DNA of 64,000 bases from Coix lacryma-jobi var. lacryma-jobi. Its lineage: Eukaryota; Streptophyta; Magnoliopsida; Poales; Poaceae. Position 1 is the first letter of the stretch. Each line of letters starts with the position of its first letter. The notes beneath the pieces were generated by a model, which was not told the origin of the DNA, made no database searches, and was given only the letters and a program-made list of their open reading frames with translations. This document shows, piece after piece, positions 33,599 to 44,103 of the stretch. Position numbers and translations under genes: made by a program. The stretch is from positions 16,243,121 to 16,307,120 of the forward strand of contig CM019825.1 in assembly GCA_009763385.1 (NCBI GenBank). The letters run 5' to 3'.

Positions 33599-35992
33599 AT
33601 GCCTGTCAATACTCGTGGAGCTAGTTCTTCTCGTGGCGGAGATGATATACCCAATCCACCGCCAGTTCCACCATCCTTAGCCGATGCTATTGCGGCATTG
33701 GTTAATGCCACAACTCTCCTAGCTCAGAATCAGAATGCCGGACAACGTGGTCATGGTCGATTCAATAGGGATGAAACAAACTATGTGGATTTCACAGATA
33801 CACGTCCTCCAATCTTTATAAAGGCTGATGAACCTTTGGAAGCAGATGATTGGCTCTGTACTATGGAGCAGAAGTTTAGTCTTATCAATTGTACGGAAAC
33901 TCAAAAGCCAGTATTCGCAGCACAACAGCTTCGGGGAGCTGCCAGTGTATGGTGGGCAAATCTCTTGGCTATACAACCAGCCGGTCATCATATAACTTGG
34001 GTTGGATTTAAAGAGGCTTTCAGGGCACATTACATTCCGGATGGAATCATGCAAATGAAACTTGAAGAGTTTCTGGCATTACGTCAGGGGAATGAACCGG
34101 TGATGCAGTATGTCGGGAAATTTAATCATTTATCTCAATATGCTTTTGAACAAGTTAATACAGATGCAAAGAAGAAGGCCTGCTTTATGAGGGGATTGAA
34201 TACAAAACTTCAATCAATGATGACTACTTGTGGCAATATCAGCTATAATGAAGCAGTGAATATTGCTATAGCAAGCGAAGAAAAGAATAGCAAACATAAG
34301 GAGGCCAAGAAGAAGAGGGGACTTGTGTCAAGACCTGGATCATCTGGCGGCAACAAGAAGCGTCAGAAGTTTGTAAATCATCCGGTCCAACAGTTCCGCC
34401 CATCTTATCGCCCATCTTATCGTCCGCCTCAGCAGCAGCAGTATCCTCAGAGGACGTTTGCAAGGCCTGCTATGCCTTTCAATACTCAACGTCAGCTGAA
34501 TGTTCCTGCCATTCGTCCACCAGTGCCACAAGCTACCAATGGTCCATGTTATAATTGCGGAAAGGCGGGGCATTTTGCTCGTGAATGTCCTTATCCAAGG
34601 CAGAATGTTCCCAATGCCAATGCACCAAGGCCATCAGGAAATCAGCAAGCAAATCAGAATCGGGGAAATGCACAGAATAATCAAAAGGGTAAAGGTGCTC
34701 CGAAAACGGGAAAGGTTTTCCACACTCAGATAGAAGCTATTCCTGAAGGAGAACCTGTTATGCTTGGTATGTTCCCTGTTGCTCAACACCTAGCTTTTAC
34801 ACTTTTTGATTCTGATGCATCGCATACTTTTATGAATAGAACATTTGCGGAAAAGCATGATATACTTATTGATGAAACCCAAGATAACTTCTTGATACAG
34901 TCACCTGGGGGTCGACTAAGTACTAAGGAAATGGTACGTCAGGTACCTATAGATCTGGGTGGATATATATTTCCAACCTCCATGATAATATTAAAAGATC
35001 CAAGTATAGATGTGATCTTGGGTATGAACTGGATGAACCAGAGAGGTGCAGTGATAGACACCTTGAATAGAACCATCAGACTTAACGTACCTAATAGCAA
35101 GTCTCAACTTCTTATCCATCTTCCTACTCTTAAGAGAGCAGTTGAGCAAGTGTGTGCTACCTCTGTCAAGGAAATCCAAGACATTCCAGTGGTCTGTGAG
35201 TTTCCTGATGTGTTCCTAGAGGATTTACCTGGTCTGCCACCAAATCGTGATGTGGAGTTTGAGATAGAACTCAAACCAGGCACAGCACCAATAGCCAGAA
35301 GGGCTTATAGGATGCCACCAAAGGAGTTAGCAGAGTTGAAAGCTCAGTTACAAGGCTCGCTAGATAAAGGTTTCATTCGACCTAGTTCGTCACCATGGGG
35401 TTGTCCAGCAATATTTGTAAAGAAGAAGGACCATACCCTGAGGCTATGTGTGGATTATCGTCCTTTAAATGAAGTGACAATCAAGAACAAGTATCCTTTG
35501 CCCCGTATTGATCTCCTCTTTGATCAACTTACCGGTGCGAAGGTATTCTCGAAGATAGATTTGAGATCAGGGTATCATCGGATCAAGATCAAACCAGAAG
35601 ATGTTCCGAAAACAGCATTCACTACTAGATACGGTCTGTATGAATATCTAGTTATGTCTTTTGGTCTGACCAATGCCCCAGCACATTTCATGTATTTGAT
35701 GAATTCAGTGTTCATGCCAGAACTAGATAAGTTCGTGGTTGTGTTTATTGATGACATTCTCATCTATTCCAAAACCAAAGAAGAACATGCAGAACATCTC
35801 AGGATAGTGTTGACTCGCCTGAGAGAACATCAGTTATATGCTAAATTCAGTAAATGTGAGTTCTGGATAAATGAAGTTCAATTTTTGGGTCATGTTCTGT
35901 CAGCCGAAGGAGTGGCAGTGGATCCAAGTAAAGTCCAAGAGGTTCTTGACTGGAAGTCCCCAATTCAGTACATCAAGTTCGGAGTTTCTTAG
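33599..35992 (+). CDS. gag-pol: Gag, protease and reverse transcriptase of C in one frame
   Basis: The start MPVNTR at 33599 is used because it follows the acceptor-like CAG and matches A and B; ten upstream in-frame codons are ignored. Order: gag core (VDFTDTRPPIF, EADDWL), basic linker, CCHC knuckle CYNCGKAGHFAREC at about residue 317, protease (LFDSDASHTF, where the usual Gly of DSG is Asp, a doubtful active site; ILGMNWM), RT (SSPWGCPAIFVKKKD, FIDD). The frame breaks near 35970, where a small indel separates it from the next segment. A single gag-pol frame is usual for plant chromoviruses. Confidence 0.92.
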   Translation: MPVNTRGASSSRGGDDIPNPPPVPPSLADAIAALVNATTLLAQNQNAGQRGHGRFNRDETNYVDFTDTRPPIFIKADEPLEADDWLCTMEQKFSLINCTETQKPVFAAQQLRGAASVWWANLLAIQPAGHHITWVGFKEAFRAHYIPDGIMQMKLEEFLALRQGNEPVMQYVGKFNHLSQYAFEQVNTDAKKKACFMRGLNTKLQSMMTTCGNISYNEAVNIAIASEEKNSKHKEAKKKRGLVSRPGSSGGNKKRQKFVNHPVQQFRPSYRPSYRPPQQQQYPQRTFARPAMPFNTQRQLNVPAIRPPVPQATNGPCYNCGKAGHFARECPYPRQNVPNANAPRPSGNQQANQNRGNAQNNQKGKGAPKTGKVFHTQIEAIPEGEPVMLGMFPVAQHLAFTLFDSDASHTFMNRTFAEKHDILIDETQDNFLIQSPGGRLSTKEMVRQVPIDLGGYIFPTSMIILKDPSIDVILGMNWMNQRGAVIDTLNRTIRLNVPNSKSQLLIHLPTLKRAVEQVCATSVKEIQDIPVVCEFPDVFLEDLPGLPPNRDVEFEIELKPGTAPIARRAYRMPPKELAELKAQLQGSLDKGFIRPSSSPWGCPAIFVKKKDHTLRLCVDYRPLNEVTIKNKYPLPRIDLLFDQLTGAKVFSKIDLRSGYHRIKIKPEDVPKTAFTTRYGLYEYLVMSFGLTNAPAHFMYLMNSVFMPELDKFVVVFIDDILIYSKTKEEHAEHLRIVLTRLREHQLYAKFSKCEFWINEVQFLGHVLSAEGVAVDPSKVQEVLDWKSPIQYIKFGVS

Positions 35993-38127
35993 GATTGGCA
36001 GGGTATTATCGAAGATTTATCCCTGACTTCTCCAAGATCTCTAAACCCATGACCACACTACTAAAGAATGACACTAAGTTTGTATGGTCAAAGGAATGTG
36101 AAGAATCTTTTCGAACTTTGAAAAAGTTGTTGACAACCGCACCAGTGTTAGCCCAGCCAGACATTGAAAAATCTTTTGATGTTTATTCTGATGCTTCAGG
36201 CAAAGGCATTGGGTGCGTACTGATGCAGGAAGGCAGAGTCATTGCTTATGCTTCACGACAGCTGAAACGGCATGAGGAACATTACCCAACGCATGATTTA
36301 GAGTTAGCAGATGTGGTTCATGCTCTAAAGATCTGGCGGCACTATTTATTGGGTAATACATGTCATATATACACCGATCATAAAAGTTTGAAGTATATCT
36401 TCACACAATCAGAATTGAATATGCGACAGAGAAGATGGCTAGAATTGATAAAGGATTATGATATTGAAGTGCACTATCATCCAGGTAAAGCCAATGTAGT
36501 GGCAGATGCACTCAGTCGAAAGGATCATTGCAATTGTCTAGAAGTCAAGCCAATCGATGTTACCTTGTGTTATGAGTTTGAAAGGTTAAGTCTTGAAATG
36601 ATTCCACAAGGAAGTCTCGCCAATGTGACAGTTCAATCATCCATTAAGGATCAGATCATTGCGACCCAAAAAGAAAGCAAGGGAATGATCCATCTAAAAG
36701 AAAAGATTCACTCTGAGCAAAATTCCAATTTCAAAATAGATGAAGCTGGAGTAATTTGGTTCAAGGATCGGTTAGTGGTTCCAAAAGTTCCTGAGCTCCG
36801 AAAGCAGATTCTTGATGAAGCTCATGCAACAAGATTTTCAATACATCCAGGCAGTAATAAGATGTATCATGATCTAAAACAGAGATTCTGGTGGACTAAG
36901 ATGAAACTTGAAATTGCCAGTTATGTAACAAAATGTGATACTTGTCAGAAAGTGAAGGACAATTCATCTTAGGTCTGCTGGAGAATTGCAACCGTTACCA
37001 ATTCCCTCTTGGAAATGGGATGACATTAGTATGGACTTTATAGTGGGTCTGCCCAAGACATCAAAAGGGTTTGATTCTATATGGGTCATTATTGATCGTC
37101 TGACCAAATCAGCTCATTTCATATCTGTGAAGACAATATATCCAGCATCTACCTATGCCAAGATATATTTGGACAGAATTGTAAGTCTGCATGGTGTTCC
37201 AAGGACCATCGTATCAGATAGGGGGACACATGTTTGTTAATGTTTTCTGGAGGCACTTACATGAGTCTTTGGGTACCAAGCTTCTACATAGTACAGCTTA
37301 TCATCCACAGACTGGGGGTCAAACTGAAAGAGTTAATCAGATCTTAGAAGATATGTTAAGATCCTGTGTACTCAGTTATTCAGAGAAATGGATGAATGTT
37401 TGTCTTTAGCAGAGTTCTCTTACAATAACAGTTATCAAGAGAGCATTAGGATGGCACCATTTGAAGCTCTGTATGGTAGAAGATGCAGAACACCTTTAAA
37501 CTGGTCTGAGCCTGGAGAGCATAGTCTTTTTGGAGTTGATTTAGTCAGAGAAGCTGAAGAAAAGGTCAAGTTGATTCAAGAGAACATGAAGAAGGCACAA
37601 TCCAGACAAAAAAGTTATGCTGATAAAAGACGTCAGTCCCTTACCTTGAAGTTGGTGATTATGTTTATCTCAAGGTGTCACCTATGAAAGGAGTTACACG
37701 ATTTGGAATCAAGGGAAGTTGGCACCTCGATATATAGGTCCCTTATCAGATCCTTAAAAGATGTGGAAGGGTGGCATATCAACTTGATTTACCACCACAG
37801 TTATCTTCAGTCCATAATGTGTTCCATGTCTCTCAGTTGAAGAAATGTCTTCAAGTGCCTGATCATGTCATTTATGTTGAAGAGATTGAATTAGAGCCTG
37901 ATCTGACATACTCAGAATATCCTATCAAGATTCTTGACCAGAAAGATCGAGTTACGCGAAAAAGAACTGTCAAGTTCTACAAGGTTCAATGGAATCAACA
38001 TACTGAGGAAGAAGCCACGTGGAGTCGGAAGAGTTTTCTCTTAAAAGTTTTCCGGAGTTTCTCTCTTCTGTGTAATCCTCGTAATCTGTCTTATGGGAAT
38101 CTTTCCCTGCTTTATGTAAAGGTTTAG
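35993..38127 (+). pseudogene. pol: RNase H, integrase and chromodomain-like end of C (several frameshifts)
   Basis: Open pieces lie at 35995-36972 (RT end, RNase H with TDHKSL and ADALSRK, integrase zinc-binding HATRFSIHPG and CDTCQK), 36986-37240 (catalytic Asp in IDRLTK and in SDRGTH), 37191-37409 (Glu in GQTERV), 37388-37687, and 37771-38127 (FHVSQLKKCL and WNQHTEEEATW). Almost every break is explained by loss of one base, mostly in a run of identical bases (near 36965, 37228, 37389, 37660, 37720 and 38025). Either the gene is decayed or these are sequencing errors; the LTR comparison favours errors. Confidence 0.88.
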
Positions 38128-38178
38128 TAATGGAAGTGCCGAACACATTTCCTTTTCCATTACTTAGCCTACAGGGTT

Positions 38179-38214
38179 AAATCTCGGGACGAGATTTCTT
38201 TAAGGGGGAAAGAG
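38179..38214 (+). other. Palindrome and polypurine tract of C
   Basis: AAATCTCG-GGA-CGAGATTT at 38179-38197, then AAGGGGGAAAGAG at 38202-38214, just before the LTR. Same layout as A and B. Confidence 0.9.
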
Positions 38215-38215
38215 C

Positions 38216-41200
38216 TGCAACACTCTGGTGTTAAGCAAGACTAAAACTTGACATGTCATCATATGCACTGGCATTTTATCTGAGTTAATAACCTATTATG
38301 CATTCACTTAAACAAGTTTAGTTTTCATGCTTGTGCTTAGTGATAAGAGTGTTTAAGTTTGCAATCCTAGTTTATGCTTTCTTGTTAAGAATAATGCTTT
38401 TATGCTTTATAAGGGTATTATGGTAATCTTATGTATAGTAGTTGAATTTTATACCCAACCCTGGTATTATGTCTCAAAGGTGTAGTGGGAACATGTTTCA
38501 AGCTACCTTGAGGTGTAATTCCAGATTGGAATGAATTCAAATAAATAGTTTAAATAATTCAAAAACCCTATTTTATCCCCTTTTCTATAAATCAAAATTT
38601 TGAAAGAATTTGGGTATGCTTTAAAAAGCAAAGTTGCTCTATTTCTGATTAGGAACAACTTTGGTGTTTAAAGTTTTTCAAGTGTTCTTGTGAAATCAAA
38701 AGTAATTGTAAAAGTCCTCTTTTGCCCTTTTTGTCCTCTTTTGTATTTCAAATCCTAATTCAAAATGAGCATATTTTGGGTATCTTGCAAAAATGAAAGA
38801 TGTTCAGTATTGAATTCTGAGCATTTGATATTTTGGCATATTTTCAGCTTATATTCAAAAATCCTAAGTAATTTCAAAGTTTGGAAAGGGTAGATTTGGG
38901 AAAGGGGGGGATAAGTTCTTGCTCCTGTTCATGGCGGCAGCAAGGCCGATCTTTTGATCGCCTGCTCTCGTGCGTGGACGGCGACTTCTCCCGAAGGAAC
39001 GCGCGACCGAGTTCGTGGCCAAGTTAAGCTGCTGCTGGCACTCTTCCTCGCGTCGTGGCGTCACCTCTGAGCTCGCCGTCGCCATGTTTGCCACCAAGGT
39101 ACCGACGGGAACAATCCGGTCAAACCTCCAGATTCACCGTCTCCAGTCATTCCCATCCTTTTTCACCGCGCCTATAAGTACTTCACTTCTTTGCGCATCT
39201 CCCAGACCTATCCTCTCCATCTCTTTTGCACCAGAGAGCTCATACTCGCCGGTTTCTTCCGCCGAGCAGAAAGCGCCGCCGAGCTTGACCTCACCGTGGT
39301 CAGCCTCAACCAGCACTTCTCCACTCTCTCTTTCTGTGTTTGTGTTTCGTCTTGATCCCAAAGGGCTCATCGGCTCGATGGTTCCTTGTCTGGTGCTCAG
39401 GTTTTACCGGAACAGCGTCGTCTTCGCCGGAGTTTACCGCCGAAGGCCACTGCTCCGTGGACGCCTACTTCCGAGCAACCTCCGCTCAAACCGACTTCAC
39501 CATCAGCACCAGGGTGAGCTTCTAGACCTTCCTAGCCTCTCCGTTTGCTTGCTACGGTCTAGGATCGCCGGAACAGGGCTAGCCGAGATCCGATCCGCCG
39601 CCATGCGTGGCCAGGCTCAACCCGAGTGGTAGAGTGTAGGGTTGAGAGCTCAATCGACTGCGGCTGTCTTGCCGGTGTTGATGCTCGCGTCAGCCGAGTC
39701 TCTCTGGCCAGAGTCGGCCGGCGTAAGGCCCGTCGGCGCTCGGTTCGCCGTCGTGCACACCGGCCATGGTCGGGGACCTTGTGGTTGTAAAGATGAGAAG
39801 TTCCAGGGGTTGGTTGCAAAGTCGCAGACTCAGGTGAATAGCGCCATGGACTGCGGGTTGTTTTAGTGTAAGCCGAAGGGCTTTTCTGCAAAGCTGTCAG
39901 GCACACCGCTTCGCTCGAGCCAAGCCTCGGGCGAACGCGTTCACCGTCCCGCCCGAGCTAGGCCTCGGACGGACGAGCGTTTTTCCGTCTCGCCCGAGCC
40001 TCGAGCAAGCCTCGAGCTAAGCCTCGAGCGGACACATGCGCAGCGTATCGCCCGAGCTAGGCCTCGGACGGTCGAGGGTTTCCGTCTCGCCGAGCCCCTG
40101 AGTCAGGCCTCGGGTAGACGTTTGTCTCGTTGTCTCGCTGGAGCCAGGCCTCGAGCGGACCCTCGGGCGTGTCTCGCTCGCGCCGAGCCTCGAGCGAACG
40201 CACACACACTCACCTACCGTCGTGCGCTCGCGCCACGCTGGGCCGAGTTGGCTTGGGCCGAAAGCCCAGTTTGGGTTCGTTCAAGTTTTTTCTTTTCTGG
40301 CTTTATGCACAGTAATCAGTTTTGTTGTTTTGCTATAATTAATCTATAACTCTGTTAATTATGAAATTGACATGATAGATGATAGCATGTCTGTGCTAAT
40401 ATAAAAATTATAAAATTGTGTTTGAGTACTTTTGATATGACAATTAAATCTGTGCTTTATTAATAAATGTAACGTTGTTGATTTATGTAATTTTCTGTGT
40501 TTCTCCAAAAATCATAAAATTTGACATGGGAGTTTATATCTTTGATATACACCTTCAGGTTTAATTTCATCTCTGTTTGACAAAGTATGCTTGGTGTATA
40601 ATAAAAGGCTAATTAAAATAATTAATAAAATAAATAGAAATAGTTGATCCCTGTAGATTTGTGTGACTTTTGGAATTGTTTGACAACCAATGGGAAACTA
40701 GCAAGATTTGCTCCCTGGTTATGGGTTCCTTTATACAAATACCTTTTGTTACTTGTAAGTTGCTTTATCAGAAAATAATAAAACTTGTTTAGTGTTTATA
40801 ATAACTAAAGTGGGTTTGTTGGTTTGCAACTTTACCGTGAGGGAAAGTTGTACTCTGTAAAGGGTATAGTTAAGAAAATTTCCATCTTTACCATGATCAC
40901 ATCATAAGCATCTCATTATTCATGCATATGCACTTTTACGTGTAGATCCCGCTTCGGAAGGCCCTAACTCTCAGTGGATTTCTCCTGAGGGTGCAGACCT
41001 TTCTTGTTTTCAGAATCTTCGGACTTCACCGATCCTCAAGGCAAGCCCCGGTGCTTTTAACCTTTACTTGTTTTTATAAAGGTTTATTAAAATGTTGCTG
41101 AGATAAACTACTGCATTAGGTTATAGGAGTTGTGTGATGCCTACTCCTTGCACTGTTTACCTCCACCTGAAGATCCACCTGCCTTGTTTAAAAACTATTT

Positions 41201-42502
41201 GCAAAATGCTTAGTGATGCTATACAATAGATTTGCAAAAAATGCCAATTTCAAAAGTGTGATCACTTAAAGAATATTTATGGAATTTGGCTTTACTCCCG
41301 ACTGTTGGCTAAGTATCTGATCCGTACCTAGTCAACGGCAAGGAGAGGTTGTCCTAGCGTACGGTGCCGTCATGTTGTAGTCCGGGACTCAACAGTTGAC
41401 ACCGACCGGGACAGGGTTGAAAAACTGACAGGACTGTTACGCTTGGGTGAGATATAACCAAGGTACAGTTTCTGGCGGAAAAATTAGGGACCATCCGTAT
41501 GGGAGCCTGCTGGTCAAGACTTGCAACTATTCACATACTACGGAAAGCTCTGGCTCCGAGGAATCCTTTATTGGGACCGACAACCGCGCACTGGGAGTGG
41601 AGAGATGGCGGAAGTAGCTTGTACCCACGTGGTCGTCGTACCTGGATAAGAGTGGTGTACTGTACTTCTGGGTGGCGTAGGACCGGGCCCAATCTTGGAG
41701 GAATCGTGGTAGACGGGTTGGCCTATGCAAGCTTGGGTGCTACATATGCCGTGTGAATAGGGATCCTCAGCTGAGTATTCTTTATCCGGATTAACGTTGC
41801 TCCTCGGTTATGGAGACTTGGTCTTCGACTGTCAACGGAGAGTGGTTCTCAACTAGGGATGTTTTGAAAGATAAAATGAATCTTGAACAATGAAGAATTG
41901 AGAAATACGGAAATCTTCCAAAATAAAACAAGGTTTACAAAATGCTTTTGTGCAAAATACTTGATTTTGCTTAAGCCTTACCTTGACTTCCTAAGCCTCT
42001 CATTCCTGAGTCTTCTCCTCTTTTCTAGTCGGTTAAGTCTTGTTGAGTACTTTTGTACTCAGGGTTTGTTAACCCTTGTTGCAGGTGAGTACATGGATCC
42101 ACCTTTTGATGGACAATGCTACTTCACTCTAGTAGAAGAAAGTGATAACGATTCTGATGTGTGACCTTGGGCAAGTAACCTCTTTGAATGAGTTTTGTAA
42201 TATAAAGTTCCGAACAAGTTATGTAATAAGTATTTTGGTGATGTAAACTTTAAACCTAAGTTTTAATCTATGTATATTAATCTTTCCGCTTTTACTCTGA
42301 TTTATCTTATCTATAAAACTGTTGTAATACTGTGATGCTTGATGAGGGATTATCCTGGAAAGAATGTAACGTGGATGATTCGGGTTTTCCGAGGACACCC
42401 GACAGACCTCTTGAATCATTTGGAACTCGTGCACGCCGATCAAAGGTCCTTAGGACAATGATGGGTGCATGTGGGCCACTTAATTTAGGAGGTTCTGCCA
42501 CA
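38216..42502 (+). repeat. 3' LTR of C
   Basis: It begins TGCAACACTC (TGTAACACTC in the 5' copy) and ends GGTTCTGCCACA. It is 32 bases shorter than the 5' LTR, mostly from scattered one-base losses in runs, with very few substitutions. Confidence 0.95.
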
Positions 42503-44103
42503 CGTATCCGGCTGGCACTGGTTTGACATGGATTCTTGGTGTTCTTGTGTCGTCGATTAGGGTTTACAACACGAAAAGCCACCTTTTTTCGTGGCATTTT
42601 CATCTGGAATGTGCAGCTCACAAGTAGTAAAAGGTTCTTTAACGTCATCCACGGGGAAGCGTTAGCTTGGAGTCATCTTGAATGGTTGGTTACTTCCGTG
42701 GAGGCGCAACTGATTTTCATCTGACCTGGGGGGCTAATGTTCCGCTTGAGGGATGTTGTGATGATTTGTACCTTGCCCACTCGTCATTTGACTAGTGCCG
42801 CTTGCACTTGCTTTTGATTTCCTCCTGCATCCATTCTCACGAGATTTGTCACGCTCTTTTGTGTTTGAAGAACATACTCCTCCAACTTGAAGAGTCGCTC
42901 TGCCTCCTCGTCCTTCTTTCTCTGGCGGCTTCTGTAACTTTCTCGGTCCGCTTCAAAGGAAATGCAGCCACGAAACAGCCCCAAAGCCTCTCGTACGCCC
43001 ACCGTGCTCAGGATTCTCCAGCGCGTACGTGAGTTCATCCTTCTCTCTGTTGGGCTTGAACTCGCCAGCCAACACCGCACTTCGTGCTTGAACTAGCCTG
43101 TGTGCTGCTCTTGAAATTTCGGGCCCCAATCAAGCTTCCCGTCATTAGGGTTATGGTTCCCCCATGAGCGTAGAACCAATTTCTGGACCGTTCACTCCAA
43201 TTTCTTCTTATTGTCTCCGGGACTACCCCCTGGCAAGCATCTCCTGTTCTTGTCTCTCCCACTTTGGAAGGGCAGTCTTATAGCCACCTGATCCTAAATG
43301 ATGATGGTATTTCTTTTGAGCTGCATTCTGTTTGTTTACTCTGACCCGGGCCTCGCTCTCTTGTGATCTTTGTACTGTACAAATTCATCCCATCGGCCCT
43401 ATATCTTGACATACGCCTTAGAGTTGAAATCTGGCGTCTCGTTCTTCAGCACAAACTTGTGGTACAATTTCTTCTTCCAGTCCTAAAAAAGTGTGGCCAT
43501 CTTCTTCATTGTCCACTCTCGAATTCACCTCAGCAGCTCCTCATCTTCCGTGTCGAACGAGAAATGAGCTTGCATGTCATCCCAGACTAGCTGCTTGTCA
43601 AGATCGGAGAGATAACTGATCTCGGGAGCACTTCGCCTCTCTTTCCATTCACGGGTACTTATCGGAATCTGATCTCTCACAAGGAACCCACAGTGGAAGA
43701 CATATTTCTATGCATGGGGTCCTAGTGGTTGGCCTGTAGCCATATCGAATTCGGAGATTACATGACGGCCCTTCAACAGCCTCTTCGGTCCTCGTTTTGG
43801 TCTGCTCTGCCCCGTCGCAGACGTCGATCCAGAGGGCTACACATAGGTAAAGACACGATGATGAAACCCTAATACAAGTTGAGATAAAACCTAATCAAGT
43901 AATAAAGTAAATGTAAACCCTAACACGACATATTGTATATATACCACGTCTCTATTGCCTTCTTCCATCTCAACTTGTTGTTCAGGAGGATTTTCATCAT
44001 GCATGGTCATGTCTTCGTAATTCAATAAGTATCGACTCCCGTCATCATCACCGGCGATGATATTCATCATTTTCTCCTCCATGTTCTCATTTGGGTCGGC
44101 CAT
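42503..44103 (-). pseudogene. CACTA second gene, Transposase_24 (Ptta/En/Spm, TNPA-like), split by C
   Basis: Exon 1, 44103-43945, encodes MADPNENMEE and an acidic N-terminus of 53 codons; its donor is GTATAT. Exon 2 starts at 43836 after TGTGTAG and encodes a basic segment (RPKRGPKRLLKGRH), then family-like blocks such as VRDQIPIS, EWTMKKM, ETPDFN, WDEFVQYK, RNWFYAHGG and, in 42784-43080, a coiled-coil RQRKKDEEAERLFKLEE. Stops and shifts interrupt it from about 43710 on. The C-terminal RFPVDDVKEPFTTCELHIP and the run-up to 42508 remain readable. TNPA-type proteins bind subterminal repeats. Family recognition is from memory of grass CACTA proteins. Confidence 0.7.

Larger units (their letters stand above)
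28064..42502 (+). mobile_element. Chromovirus C, complete Ty3/gypsy element in the CACTA gene
   Basis: It is 14.4 kb. The flanking target duplication is CGTAT at 28059-28063 and 42503-42507. It carries two LTRs, a tRNA-Met primer site, an intact ORF0, a long gag-protease-RT frame, then RNase H and integrase split by several one-base shifts, the palindrome and polypurine tract. Its LTRs share stretches with those of B, so B and C are related families. The indel-rich 3' half may contain sequencing errors, so its coding capacity may be underestimated. Confidence 0.96.
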
